Assembly (NCBI GenBank): GCA_030831885.1
Contig: JAURKF010000275.1
Location: 1 to 9,300 of the forward strand
Direction of reading: 5' to 3'
From: Flavobacteriales bacterium
GTDB lineage: Bacteria; Bacteroidota; Bacteroidia; Flavobacteriales; UA16
Length of the DNA: 9,300 nucleotides
Position numbers and translations under genes: made by a program. Below, one piece after another: positions 1-7,949 of this stretch. The notes below the pieces were generated by a model. It was not told the origin of the DNA. It worked only from the letters and a program-made list of their open reading frames with translations, and made no database searches. The stretch's first letter is position 1; each line of letters opens with the position of its first letter.

Positions 1-321
1 ACCTATCACCTCGAGCTGCCCCATCTTTCGCAACATCTGCGTCACCGTAAGAATATCAATTGGTTCACCTTTTTGAAATAGCTGAATGATGGCCTCGTAG
101 ATACGTGCATTGGCATCTTTGTAAAAACTACTAGGCTTTAAGATATCAATAACCGTATTGACCGCATTCTGCTCGAGCATCATTGCACCTAGCACAGCCT
201 CTTCCAAATCGGCCGCTTGAGGAGGTAGCTTTCCCATTTCGATGCCCATAGCCTGATTCATGGCATCGCGAACGCCTTGTATGCGCTCTCTTCTTTTCTG
301 ACGGTTATCCTGTTCGTTCAT
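1..321 (-). CDS. dnaB: Replicative DNA helicase DnaB, N-terminal part (runs off left edge)
   Basis: DnaB is the hexameric ATP-driven helicase that unwinds DNA ahead of the replisome and recruits primase. Reading the minus strand from ATG at 321-319 gives 107 uninterrupted codons to the window edge, so only the N-terminal domain is present. After a charged start (MNEQDNRQKRRERIQ) comes the family signature GKLPPQAADLEEAVLGAMM at about residues 30-48, then VIDILKPSSFYKDANARIY and GEPIDILTVTQMLR. These match the all-helical DnaB N-terminal domain that binds primase and forms the hexamer collar. The RecA-like motor with the Walker motifs lies outside the window. The gene is divergent from the lipoprotein gene at 514. 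No Shine-Dalgarno sequence precedes the ATG. The identification is firm, because the PPQ-x-x-DLEEAVLGA and PIDILTV blocks are characteristic; the exact start is likely but has alternatives at internal Met codons. Confidence 0.93.
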   Translation of the reverse strand, partial: MNEQDNRQKRRERIQGVRDAMNQAMGIEMGKLPPQAADLEEAVLGAMMLEQNAVNTVIDILKPSSFYKDANARIYEAIIQLFQKGEPIDILTVTQMLRKMGQLEVIG

Positions 322-401
322 GACAGCGGTGAGTGGTGATAAAAAAGTGGACGTCAAAGATGCACGCTCTTCGAGGCCGGATGCCAATATTGTTCTGAAC
401 A

Positions 402-430
402 TTGGGCCTTTATCTACTAACGTATCCTTG
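402..430 (+). promoter_or_regulatory. Weak candidate Bacteroidota promoter for the lipoprotein gene
   Basis: TATCCTTG at 423-430 matches the Bacteroidota -7 consensus TAnnTTTG at all but one fixed position, and TTG at 402-404 lies 18 bases upstream, a suitable distance for the -33 element. It would give a leader of about 75-80 bases before the ATG at 514. The match is weak and the 322-513 divergent region is AT-rich, so this could be chance. I see no convincing promoter for dnaB on the other strand; CATCTTTG on the minus strand near 355-362 is the nearest. Confidence 0.25.
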
Positions 431-513
431 TTGACATTTGTTAGGCTTTGGCACTCAATAAATTTCAACCAAAAAAGCTCCTTTTGAACGGACTTTCGAA
501 GTAGTTTTCAACC

Positions 514-1818
514 ATGTATTCACGCGTGAAGCTTTTTATCATATACTCAGCCATGACGCTATGGGTTGCCATTGCGCTATCAGCTGTAAGTTGTAAAAAG
601 GACAGAAGCGACTCATTGGCCCCATCGATAGAGATAAATTCACCAACTATTGGCAGCACCTATTACTACAACAGTACGATTAGTATAGAAGCTGTTGTTA
701 CCGACGACCGCCAACTCAAATCAGTTTTGGTAGAAATTACGGATGCTCAAAATAATCGTTATCTGAGCTCTCATCTCTTTTCACCTATTGCGAAACGCTT
801 CGAGCTGAATCATACTATTCTCTGTGATGATCTCTATCTAAGCAGCGGAACCTACTTCGTTCGCATAACTGCTGATGACGGCGAGAACGAGCAAATTGCA
901 TTTCGTGAAATTCAAATCATGGAAGCACCGCGACTCATCGAGCGAATTTTTGCCGTGCGCAACAACGGATTCACGGCATCAATCGACACGCTCCACGACG
1001 AAACCTTATTGCCTTGCATTAATTTCCAAGGTGACTATCGATTCGGAGGTATTGAGTCTCGCACTCGACATTTAATTGCATCAGATACATCGCCTTCCTC
1101 TCTGCTGAGCGTTTCACTGCCCTACTTCGAAAATCTATCTGCAGCATTCCCTCCAAGCAATGATGAGCTTACCGCATTTTTTCACGACCGTATCGGACAT
1201 CGATTTCTTTGGGGAACACACGCAGGAGATATCTGGAGTACAGCAACCATCGGAACGCAGCTTTTTTCCTCATCTATAGGAAACGCGCCCATCACCTGCA
1301 TAGCAGGGAGTCGCGATCACATAATTACTATTTCCGGTGAATCTAGCTCTGCTTATATCAATGCCCTGCGCATGGATAACGGAGTTGTTGAAACATCCAT
1401 ACAAGTTGATTGGGAAGTAAAGGGCGCTGTGTTTTTGGAGGCAGAAAGTAATCGCGTACTCCTTGTCGGAAATCAAAATGGAGCAGCTCATTTCGCTTGG
1501 CTCAACCTTGCCACTTCAGCAATCAATGAAGTATTTAATTTTTATGAATCATCTCTTGTTCTCGGTGTATATGAATGTGAAGGCAACGATTTCTTCGTTG
1601 TCCACGAAAGTGGAATTGCCCGTTATTACAACTTACTGAATAATTATACAATGAACAATTCGCTTATACCGGATAAACTTTTATACGACGATTTGGAAAA
1701 TCAGCTTTGGGCTATAACACCTCAAATACTCTATCGAATGGAAGCCACGGGGCAAAGCATTCTTCAGTCGATTCCGGCATCCAACGTGGCTGACCTTTGG
1801 ATTCAATACAACAAGTAA
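514..1818 (+). CDS. Lipoprotein with Ig-like domain and probable beta-propeller
   Basis: No named family recognised. The 434-residue product begins with a lipoprotein signal peptide: Arg4 and Lys6, a hydrophobic stretch to about residue 24, and a Bacteroidota-style lipobox AVSC with Cys27, followed by KKD. It should be exported and lipid-anchored. Residues 36-137 look like one Ig-like beta-sandwich: SPTIGSTYYYNSTISI is followed by VTDDRQLKSVLVEI and closes with GTYFVRITADDGEN, resembling Ig-like/DUF4625-type modules of Bacteroidota lipoproteins. Residues 140-434 are a run of short beta-strands of the type hydrophobic-x-hydrophobic with GN, SG and DN turns and recurring aromatic positions, which suggests a degenerate beta-propeller; no catalytic motif is visible. 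The start is placed at Met1 because it supplies the positive n-region; Met14 is an alternative but would lose it. It ends one base from the convergent BNR gene. Ligand and role are unknown. Confidence 0.85.
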   Translation: MYSRVKLFIIYSAMTLWVAIALSAVSCKKDRSDSLAPSIEINSPTIGSTYYYNSTISIEAVVTDDRQLKSVLVEITDAQNNRYLSSHLFSPIAKRFELNHTILCDDLYLSSGTYFVRITADDGENEQIAFREIQIMEAPRLIERIFAVRNNGFTASIDTLHDETLLPCINFQGDYRFGGIESRTRHLIASDTSPSSLLSVSLPYFENLSAAFPPSNDELTAFFHDRIGHRFLWGTHAGDIWSTATIGTQLFSSSIGNAPITCIAGSRDHIITISGESSSAYINALRMDNGVVETSIQVDWEVKGAVFLEAESNRVLLVGNQNGAAHFAWLNLATSAINEVFNFYESSLVLGVYECEGNDFFVVHESGIARYYNLLNNYTMNNSLIPDKLLYDDLENQLWAITPQILYRMEATGQSILQSIPASNVADLWIQYNK

Positions 1819-1819
1819 C

Positions 1820-4075
1820 CTATGGCTTGATGAGATCCACCTGCCATAACCCTCTGCCAAAAGTTCCCGCGATCAATTTATTTGTTGCATAATTAATAGC
1901 AAGTGATTTCACTTGTGTCCCGGGCAATCCTGCCATTCGCAGCCATTCATGGCTATGAATTTCCAAGGTAAAAACTCCCCTATCGGAACCTACATAGAGT
2001 CGCGGATATTTTCCGCGCTGCAATACCATCGACTCGCACAAGGCATCATTCCATGCACCTGAATTATCACTATACCGCTTACCATCAAAATACCAGAGTT
2101 TACCAGAAGACTCTCTGCGCTGATAAAGCAACCAAAATTCCGAACTGTCGGAAGGATTTATTTCTAACGAAGCAATCCAACCTTCCTGAGGTACATACGG
2201 AACACGCGTCCATTCAATCTCATTCGCATCCTCAGCAAGCGCGTTGTGTGTTACCCATAGCTGTGGCTGAACCATCGAGCCTTTGTTGAGTGCATACACA
2301 TACATCGTCCCCGGAAACTCAGGTGCCATAAAAAACCGATAGGCATTATGCAACGACGTATCCATCTTAGCACAATCAAAAATGGTTTCCCAGGTCTCAC
2401 CCAAATTAAGCGAACGTCGAAGACGCTCACCGGCACAATAAACAGTTTCATGACTGGTGGGATGCATGCGAATCCAACTATGCCATTCGGTCTTTGCATT
2501 TGGACGAAGGGTTCGATTAAACTGATGCCCATCCAATGTTGATGTAATTGCACCATTTTGAGAAGTCGTGAATACCACATTTCGATTGGCTTCACTGATG
2601 GCACATTCAAATCCATCCCCCCACGAAACATGCCGCCACGTTCCGTCTTTATAATAGTTACCTCCAACATCGTATCCGCCAAACGCCAACCGAACGTCTT
2701 TGGATTGTGACGTTGCTACACCAAACACATTGGCTGCCCCGATTCCTTCGCAGCGCGGTTCCCAATGCTCGCCGCCATCCTTACTCCAGCTTACTCCGCC
2801 ATCGTGCGTAGCCCATAAACGATCATTCACCGGTGACCCTAAAATTTGATGAACATCATCGTGCATCTGATTCTTTTCAATTTTGTAGAATGATCGCCCA
2901 CCATCATTGCTGATCATTACGGGCTGCACATTCGCACATGCCATCCACTGAGTTACTCGATCTACTTCAAACGCTCTTGCACGCGTTGGAATAACATTTT
3001 GTGCATCACCGTCCATCGAACGAACAAAGTCCCACTGCCGCGTGCTCATATCGTACAAATACAACTGTGCCGGTCCGCTTTTACTTTGTGTAGCACGCTC
3101 ACTGCATGTAATCAACACAAACAAAAAACCGGGCATCGATTCCGTATAATTCAGGACAATTCGCCTGAAAGGGAAACTTTGAATAGCGCTCAAATCAGGC
3201 AATGCATGCTGTTCCCAAGACTTACCACCATCTGTGCTGATATACAATTCATCGCCTCCGGCAACTACCGTTTTACCATCGCGGTATGCGTGAAGCCATT
3301 CGATGTCGTAAAAAGGACCTTGTGCAATTCTCTTCCACTGCGGTATGCGCTTAGTTCTTCCAACGAGCCTGCCCAATAGCCCATAATCACTTGTTTTTCT
3401 GCTCACATCCTCGCACATCCATAATCCGCGCGAACTCGCTACGAGAAGCGTATTAAAATCGAACGGGCTGCACACAACCTCACCAATAAAAGAGGGGGAT
3501 TCAAGCAAATGAAAAGGCAATGCTGTTGAAGGGTCTTCACCATTGATACACGTATAGGTTCGGCCCTTGTTTTTCGTAAGCCATAAACCATTTGTTGCCA
3601 CAAACTGATCATCGCCATCACCTGTTGCTATAACCCATTGGCGCGGATTGCGTTCATTAACTGCTACACTTGAAACACCCGAAACAGGAAGAGCATCGGT
3701 TCCACCCGATTGCCAATGCTCGCCTTCATCCAACGTAAACCATATCCCTCCGGTGGGAGAACAAGCCCACAATTTGCGAGCGTCCGTTCGATGGGCATAC
3801 AGATAGTTGATACGGCCCGTGCCGGCTCCACGACCGCGAGCATAAGCGGGAACTCCCGTGCCGGATTCATCATCTTCCAAGGGCATCGCATTCGGACCTA
3901 AACACTCCCAGTCGAAGTGCTTTGAAGGCTGAGGTAATTCGATGGAAGGAGAAGAGTTGCGCAATTGTGCACGCAAATAATCAGGCATCGCCGAATGCTC
4001 TATCGAATCCAATACTTGAGCGACAGAATCACACCAAATGCAAAGTTGAAGGACAAAAAAAACTAGCTCACGCAT
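1820..4075 (-). CDS. Secreted BNR-repeat / sortilin-like beta-propeller protein
   Basis: The 751-residue product starts with a short Sec signal peptide (VFFVLQLCIW core) and a likely SPI site SVA|Q at residues 17-20. The mature part carries repeated BNR/Asp-box motifs (S-x-D-x-G-x-x-W): TLDEGEHW 114-121, TKNKGRTY 167-174, STDGGKSW 280-287, SNDGGRSF 389-396, SKDGGEHW 431-438 and SLNLGETW 555-562. It closes with GTFGRGLWQVDL at 737-748. WECLGPN near 56 and GTGRINYLYAHRTDARKLW near 85-103 match the start of the large exported propeller proteins of Bacteroidota that resemble VPS10/sortilin and exo-sialidase-like folds. Asp-boxes are structural turns, so no sialidase activity should be inferred; I see no catalytic Arg triad. 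The usual C-terminal type IX secretion sorting domain is absent: the protein stops right after the last blade. The metK terminator lies upstream, so it must have its own promoter in 4076-4122, where I find only weak candidates such as TAATTTCG just before the ATG. Confidence 0.85.
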   Translation of the reverse strand: MRELVFFVLQLCIWCDSVAQVLDSIEHSAMPDYLRAQLRNSSPSIELPQPSKHFDWECLGPNAMPLEDDESGTGVPAYARGRGAGTGRINYLYAHRTDARKLWACSPTGGIWFTLDEGEHWQSGGTDALPVSGVSSVAVNERNPRQWVIATGDGDDQFVATNGLWLTKNKGRTYTCINGEDPSTALPFHLLESPSFIGEVVCSPFDFNTLLVASSRGLWMCEDVSRKTSDYGLLGRLVGRTKRIPQWKRIAQGPFYDIEWLHAYRDGKTVVAGGDELYISTDGGKSWEQHALPDLSAIQSFPFRRIVLNYTESMPGFLFVLITCSERATQSKSGPAQLYLYDMSTRQWDFVRSMDGDAQNVIPTRARAFEVDRVTQWMACANVQPVMISNDGGRSFYKIEKNQMHDDVHQILGSPVNDRLWATHDGGVSWSKDGGEHWEPRCEGIGAANVFGVATSQSKDVRLAFGGYDVGGNYYKDGTWRHVSWGDGFECAISEANRNVVFTTSQNGAITSTLDGHQFNRTLRPNAKTEWHSWIRMHPTSHETVYCAGERLRRSLNLGETWETIFDCAKMDTSLHNAYRFFMAPEFPGTMYVYALNKGSMVQPQLWVTHNALAEDANEIEWTRVPYVPQEGWIASLEINPSDSSEFWLLYQRRESSGKLWYFDGKRYSDNSGAWNDALCESMVLQRGKYPRLYVGSDRGVFTLEIHSHEWLRMAGLPGTQVKSLAINYATNKLIAGTFGRGLWQVDLIKP

Positions 4076-4122
4076 CGCTCACGAAATTAATGAAGCATAC
4101 TTCTGAAATAGTGGCCTGAAAG

Positions 4123-4147
4123 AAAAACGCCCTCTGAAGAGGGCGTT
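4123..4147 (-). terminator. Intrinsic terminator of metK
   Basis: On the minus strand, 11 bases past the metK stop, AACGCCCTC and GAGGGCGTT form a perfect 9-bp stem around a TTCA tetraloop (4126-4147). It is followed by a T-rich tract (TTTTTCTTTC read together with the stem end). This is a standard Rho-independent terminator. The plus strand has no T-run after the stem, so it should act in one direction only. It separates metK from the BNR gene downstream. Confidence 0.9.
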
Positions 4148-4158
4148 CATCCTATCGA

Positions 4159-5436
4159 TTATTTCAATTTGAATTTCTTCTTGACAGAGTCGATAGCGTT
4201 CAATTCTTCCCATGGGAATAATTTCACCTTCACTTTGATCTCATTCTTCTTACCCTTATTGAAAACCTTGGTTACCACCTCCGACTCACGGCCCATGTGG
4301 CCATAAGAGGCTGTTTCCAAATAAATCGGCGTGCGCAGTTTAAAGCGCTTCTCGATAGAATAAGGACGCATGTTAAACTCATCCATTCCACGGATGATGC
4401 GTGCAATTTCGCCATCCGTCATTTTCACTTTAGCCGTTCCGTAGGTGTTCACATATAAACCCACAGGTTCGGCAACACCGATAGCATAAGCAACCTGCAC
4501 AAGTGCTTCATCACATACGCCTGCAGCAACTAGATGCTTGGCAATATGGCGAGTCGCATATGCTGCAGAGCGATCTACTTTTGAAGGATCCTTTCCGCTA
4601 AATGCGCCACCGCCGTGCGCTCCCTTGCCACCATATGTATCGACAATAATTTTGCGCCCTGTTAAACCGGTATCTCCATGCGGACCGCCAATTACGAACT
4701 TGCCGGTAGGGTTGATGTGGTAGTTAATCTTATCATTAAACAGAGCCTGAACACGCTTTGGAAGTTTCTTCTTAACGCGTGGCACAAGGATATTAATTAC
4801 ATCCTCGCGAATCTTCTTCAACATCGCCGAATCCTTACCGAAGTCGTCATGCTGCGTGGAAATTACGATCGAGTCGATGCGTACAGGCTTGTTGTTATCA
4901 TCGTATTCTATCGTCACCTGGCTTTTCGCATCAGGTCGCAAGTATGGCATCACCTTGCCCTTTCCTGCCTGAAACTCTCGGCGTATGGCAGAGAGCTCAC
5001 GCAACAAAGTGTGTGCAAGTTCAAGCGGCAACGGCATGTAATTGTCTGTCTCGCGTGATGCATAACCGAACATCATTCCCTGATCACCTGCGCCTTGTTC
5101 TTCAGGTTTCTTGCGCTCTACGCCCTGATTGATATCAGGCGATTGCTCGTGAATGGCAGAAAGAATTCCACACGAATTTGCTTCGAACATATACTCGCTC
5201 TTGGTGTACCCTATTTGACGAATTACATCGCGAGCAATATCTTGAACATCGAGGTAAGCATTCGATTTCACTTCACCCGCCAATACAACCTGACCGGTAG
5301 TTACAAGCGTTTCGCATGCAACTTTAGATGATGGATCCTGAGCAAGAAAGTTATCGATGAGCGCATCTGATATTTGATCTGCTACTTTGTCGGGGTGTCC
5401 TTCCGACACCGATTCTGAGGTAAATAAATACGGCAT
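4159..5436 (-). CDS. metK: S-adenosylmethionine synthetase (methionine adenosyltransferase)
   Basis: MetK joins methionine and ATP to make SAM, releasing phosphate and pyrophosphate; it is a cytoplasmic, usually tetrameric enzyme. With the start at 5436 the product has 425 residues. Visible signatures are GHPDK at 13-17 (catalytic His14 region), GAGDQG at 115-120, the substrate-loop and ATP-site block [14 protein letters not shown] at 249-262 and [17 protein letters not shown] at 277-293. It is about 40 residues longer than the E. coli enzyme (384), partly through insertions around 150-230 and a Lys-rich tail, as is common in Bacteroidota. An in-frame ATG at 5604 would add 56 residues, but that extension overlaps the upstream membrane-protein gene and resembles no MetK N-terminus; [17 protein letters not shown] is the canonical start. 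A good promoter sits just upstream and a terminator follows the stop, so metK can form a transcription unit of its own. No SAM riboswitch precedes it. Confidence 0.97.
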   Translation of the reverse strand: MPYLFTSESVSEGHPDKVADQISDALIDNFLAQDPSSKVACETLVTTGQVVLAGEVKSNAYLDVQDIARDVIRQIGYTKSEYMFEANSCGILSAIHEQSPDINQGVERKKPEEQGAGDQGMMFGYASRETDNYMPLPLELAHTLLRELSAIRREFQAGKGKVMPYLRPDAKSQVTIEYDDNNKPVRIDSIVISTQHDDFGKDSAMLKKIREDVINILVPRVKKKLPKRVQALFNDKINYHINPTGKFVIGGPHGDTGLTGRKIIVDTYGGKGAHGGGAFSGKDPSKVDRSAAYATRHIAKHLVAAGVCDEALVQVAYAIGVAEPVGLYVNTYGTAKVKMTDGEIARIIRGMDEFNMRPYSIEKRFKLRTPIYLETASYGHMGRESEVVTKVFNKGKKNEIKVKVKLFPWEELNAIDSVKKKFKLK

Positions 5437-5455
5437 GATGATTTTGATTGTGGGC

Positions 5456-5485
5456 CAAAAATAGAACATCACTGAGGAAATCAAA
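5456..5485 (-). promoter_or_regulatory. Bacteroidota-type promoter of metK
   Basis: On the minus strand TATTTTTG (5463-5456) matches the -7 consensus TAnnTTTG completely, and TTTG (5485-5482) lies 18 bases upstream as the -33 element. Transcription would start around 5449, giving a leader of only about 12 bases before the metK ATG at 5436, with no Shine-Dalgarno sequence. It lies in the 89-base gap after the membrane-protein gene, so metK need not depend on read-through. The consensus is established for Bacteroides/Flavobacterium; its use here is inferred from the match and position. Confidence 0.65.
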
Positions 5486-5525
5486 ACGCTCGTTTCAAAG
5501 AAATAATAAGTAACCGGAAATTTTC

Positions 5526-7655
5526 CTAATGAGTCTCCTTCCACCTTCCCATTGCGAAGAAGGCTACGATTGCCAAGCCCACAAGTGATAGCGCAATAGC
5601 CCAAGGAAGAGCGAGGCTGTTATACTCAAACAACAATAACCCCGAAGTACGTGCAGGAATTTTAAGCCCCATCACGACATTATTCACGCGCTCAATTGGA
5701 AGGGCTGATCCATTCAAGGAAGCGCTCCAGAGGTGGTGGTAATTGGCATTCAACACAAGCCAACGGTCGGAATCGGTCGGATTATCCACATCAGCGCTGT
5801 ATGAATTGTAATCGACTCTGGGATTCTGCAAGGAGCATTCAGAGCCAATGTTATCGAGATGCACGGGAACGTTGAATAAGGAACCGGGACCAACACTATC
5901 TCCATCCATGCAAACGCGATATGGGAAATACATCAATGGATTTTCAGCCACCCATGCCAATGAGCCATCATCCTTTGATTGATCAAATGCTCTGAATCGC
6001 ATGGGATTTTCACCTTCTATACTAATTCGTCGGTTGAAAGTAGAAACATTTTTCTCTAGCATCGGTGTGGTTAGCAATTCTCCCGACTCATTAAGTCCTT
6101 TCAATGGAGCGTCATTGTAACGCTGATCGTGCGAAGGCAGTTCACTTACTCTTTCGAAATACTCGGCTGTAGTATCATAATCAACCGCATGATAGATAGT
6201 GGTGGGGGCCGAAAGCCTCGTTTGTATCACTAAATCAAGGGCTACAAGAATCAACAACAAAGAAAATCGGGTAATCAACCGAATTCTACTCATCGCAACT
6301 ATCGCAATTAGCAACAACAGAATTATAACGCAATTCACGAAAAGCTGACTGGCAAAACCATGCGATGGGAACTCCCCTGCACGAAGAATCTCCTGTATCG
6401 TTTTTTTCACAAGCGCTGCATCGGTCGAAAACCATGCGCCGAGTGCAACGAAACACAGTGACAAAGCCATTGCATAGAAAAGTCGTTTTGGGAAATGCCA
6501 TTCTCCGTTGAGCCAGCGCGGCATGGCAAATCCGGCAAACAGAAGCATACACAGAATGCCATATCCACGAAAAAATGCAGGATGGCGAAACAGACCGAAG
6601 CCGGGCAAATTATACGTGAATCTATATATTCCGGAATAATCTCCCAAAGCCAACCAGAAAGCCAATACAAGTCCAATCAGCAACCCAACGAACCACTTGT
6701 TTCGTAATTTCTTCGAAGTAATTGCGACGACAAAAAAGACGAGACATCCCAAACCGATATAAGCATTGCGCAGCGACAAATCGGTAGGTGCAAACATCGA
6801 ATGCGTTGAGAGTACGCTGTATGGAAAGAGGAAAGAGATGTAATCGCTCCATACAAACGGATTGATGATCATGTCTTCATAAGGCAACTTACCCGTCCGA
6901 TTGAAATAAGGCATAAAATCAACGAACGCTACTATGTAAGGCGCAAGCAATAGCAGGAGTATCGAAACAGTTATGAAAACTCGAAAAGCAGTCTGTTTCA
7001 AAAACAAAAGTTTCGTTTCTGATCGAAAAAAATACCAGATTCCGATTGCAGGCAACACATAAATTAATACGATGGTAAATGCCGGACTTGCTCCCGTGAT
7101 GTTGCACATCAAAAAAACCGAAAGCAGAGCAGCATTTCGAATTCCATCGCCCTTCAGCAAGCGGAGCCATGCCCAAAGAATCCAAGGCAACCAAGCCATA
7201 CCAATAAGAAAGACCATTAGCTGCGCCGAGCCCACCATACAACCGGAAAGAGCATAACTAAGAGCAATTACTGCGGCCGTTCGATTGCATTGATGCATCC
7301 AACTGCTTAGTGTAAACATGCCCCACGCCGCAATCAAAAAACAAAGAACTACTTCAATTATGAGCGATGTGATGTCGTATTGTCCAAACAACATTAGCAA
7401 CCACATTACAGGATACCAGCAACCGCTCTGTAAATCGGAATACCCGGGATATCCTAATCGTTGGAATGGATTCCACAAAGGCAAATGACCATCTGAAAAA
7501 TAATCACTGATAAAAAAACGATACGGCAGATACCCACGCACACTATCCCACTTGGGAATGTGCTGAAAGAAACTCAATGGATAAAGCGCAAGCAATAATA
7601 AGACCGCGAGAAGCAGCCAATACCTACACTTCATCCAACGCTGTGGAAATTTCAT
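5526..7655 (-). CDS. YfhO-family polytopic membrane protein (possible GT-C glycosyltransferase-like)
   Basis: The 709-residue product has an N-terminal membrane segment (residues 12-30), then an extracytoplasmic loop with Asp37 and the family block [22 protein letters not shown] followed by [11 protein letters not shown] (42-77). Many further hydrophobic segments follow (about 80-120, 125-165, 175-210, 223-245, 297-335, 365-380, 392-410, 437-456, 462-478). FRHPAFFR at 356-363 resembles the conserved R-x-P-x-R segment of this family. Residues 480-680 form a soluble, extracytoplasmic beta-rich domain ending in the typical [20 protein letters not shown] and [16 protein letters not shown] strands, and a last membrane helix spans 683-701. 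This layout matches the YfhO family (PF09586), whose Firmicutes members are linked to glycosylation of cell-envelope polymers. The substrate in Bacteroidota is not known. It is divergent from metH and lies 89 bases upstream of metK. No clear promoter or Shine-Dalgarno sequence is visible before the ATG at 7655; Met8 is an alternative start. Confidence 0.82.
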   Translation of the reverse strand: MKFPQRWMKCRYWLLLAVLLLLALYPLSFFQHIPKWDSVRGYLPYRFFISDYFSDGHLPLWNPFQRLGYPGYSDLQSGCWYPVMWLLMLFGQYDITSLIIEVVLCFLIAAWGMFTLSSWMHQCNRTAAVIALSYALSGCMVGSAQLMVFLIGMAWLPWILWAWLRLLKGDGIRNAALLSVFLMCNITGASPAFTIVLIYVLPAIGIWYFFRSETKLLFLKQTAFRVFITVSILLLLLAPYIVAFVDFMPYFNRTGKLPYEDMIINPFVWSDYISFLFPYSVLSTHSMFAPTDLSLRNAYIGLGCLVFFVVAITSKKLRNKWFVGLLIGLVLAFWLALGDYSGIYRFTYNLPGFGLFRHPAFFRGYGILCMLLFAGFAMPRWLNGEWHFPKRLFYAMALSLCFVALGAWFSTDAALVKKTIQEILRAGEFPSHGFASQLFVNCVIILLLLIAIVAMSRIRLITRFSLLLILVALDLVIQTRLSAPTTIYHAVDYDTTAEYFERVSELPSHDQRYNDAPLKGLNESGELLTTPMLEKNVSTFNRRISIEGENPMRFRAFDQSKDDGSLAWVAENPLMYFPYRVCMDGDSVGPGSLFNVPVHLDNIGSECSLQNPRVDYNSYSADVDNPTDSDRWLVLNANYHHLWSASLNGSALPIERVNNVVMGLKIPARTSGLLLFEYNSLALPWAIALSLVGLAIVAFFAMGRWKETH

Positions 7656-7741
7656 GATGAGTGGAAGTCCGTAAGGTTTAGGGTGTATAAATAGGACAAA
7701 CAGAAATACCCTGCAACTTTATGAAAGTATAATTAAAAGAA

Positions 7742-7774
7742 TTTCGTGTATAAACGGGGGACGGAGTATATTCG
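7742..7774 (+). promoter_or_regulatory. Candidate promoter for the riboswitch-metH transcript
   Basis: TATATTCG at 7767-7774 fits the Bacteroidota -7 element TAnnTTTG except for one base. TTTC/G at 7742-7746 lies about 20 bases upstream as a weak -33 element. Transcription would start near 7781, almost exactly where the aptamer's first helix begins, which supports the placement. A start at or just before 7779 is needed for the full P1 helix. Confidence 0.4.
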
Positions 7775-7778
7775 CGCC

Positions 7779-7878
7779 GCTTTATCAAGAAGGACGGAGG
7801 GAAAAGGCCCGAAGATGTCCTGGCAACCCAATACGAGTTGGGTGCCAATCCTACCCGATTCATCGGGAGAGATGAGGC
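7779..7878 (+). ncRNA. SAM-I (S-box) riboswitch aptamer upstream of metH
   Basis: All core elements of the SAM-I aptamer are present in order. P1 pairs GCTTTATC (7779-7786) with GATGAGGC (7871-7878). P2 pairs AGGAC (7791-7795) with GTCCT (7817-7821) and contains the kink-turn GGAGGG ... CCCGAAGA. P2a pairs GGG (7799-7801) with CCC (7808-7810), and loop bases GG (7806-7807) can form the pseudoknot with CC (7850-7851). P3 is GGCAACCCAA (7822-7831) with TTGGGTGCC (7838-7846). P4 is CCCGA (7854-7858) with TCGGG (7863-7867). The invariant strings TGGCAACC, GGTGCCAAT and GAGATGAG are intact. It binds S-adenosylmethionine and lowers expression of the downstream gene. The kink-turn strand reads CGAAGA where CGATGA is usual, a mild variation. 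There is no intrinsic terminator between 7878 and the start codon, so control is probably translational. Confidence 0.95.
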
Positions 7879-7907
7879 AGCGATTTATCGCGTGCACACT
7901 TTCCTCA

Positions 7908-7949
7908 CTTCTTGTAAAGCATTAGCAAACGACTATGAATTTACAAGAA
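7908..7949 (+). promoter_or_regulatory. Putative start-codon-sequestering hairpin (expression platform of the SAM riboswitch)
   Basis: TTCTTGTAAA (7909-7918) is perfectly complementary to TTTACAAGAA (7940-7949, codons 2-5 of metH), giving a 10-bp stem. Its 21-base loop (7919-7939) holds the start codon at 7935-7937. The same leader segment, extended to CTTCTTGTAAAGC (7908-7920), can instead pair with GCTTTATCAAGAAG (7779-7792), the 5' side of P1 running into P2, as 13 bp with T7785 bulged. That pairing excludes both P1 and the start-codon hairpin. With SAM bound, P1 is closed and the hairpin can form (off); without SAM, the leader segment is held by the 5' strand and the start codon is open (on). 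The complementarities are seen; the switching is inferred. Confidence 0.65.

Noticed and set aside
374..409. Imperfect inverted repeat (AGGCC ... GGCCT with inner CAAT ... ATTG) in the dnaB-lipoprotein divergent region
   Set aside because: Short arms with a 6-base bulge and no T-run; too weak to call an operator or terminator.
463..513. TTTCAACC repeated at 463-470 and 506-513
   Set aside because: An 8-base direct repeat 43 bases apart in AT-rich DNA is expected by chance; no other support.
2251..2682. A 143-codon open frame on the minus strand
   Set aside because: It lies in another frame wholly inside the BNR gene, whose repeats are intact; its composition (Met- and Trp-rich) is that of a shadow frame.
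2999..3379. A 126-codon plus-strand open frame antisense to the BNR gene
   Set aside because: No domain, signal or start context; fully antisense to a well supported gene.
4092..4103. GAAGCATACTTC imperfect palindrome upstream of the BNR gene as a possible operator
   Set aside because: Only 4-bp arms around an AT centre, with no regulator gene nearby or second copy.
4678..5058. A 126-codon plus-strand open frame antisense to metK
   Set aside because: Antisense shadow of a highly conserved enzyme gene, with no recognisable protein features.
5516..5526. Near-palindrome GGAAATTTTCC at the end of the membrane-protein gene as a possible terminator
   Set aside because: The arms leave no room for a loop and no T-run follows.
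5437..5604. A 56-residue N-terminal extension of MetK from an upstream in-frame ATG at 5604
   Set aside because: It overlaps the end of the membrane-protein gene, covers the metK promoter, and has no resemblance to MetK; the family starts at [13 protein letters not shown] sequence, here at 5436.
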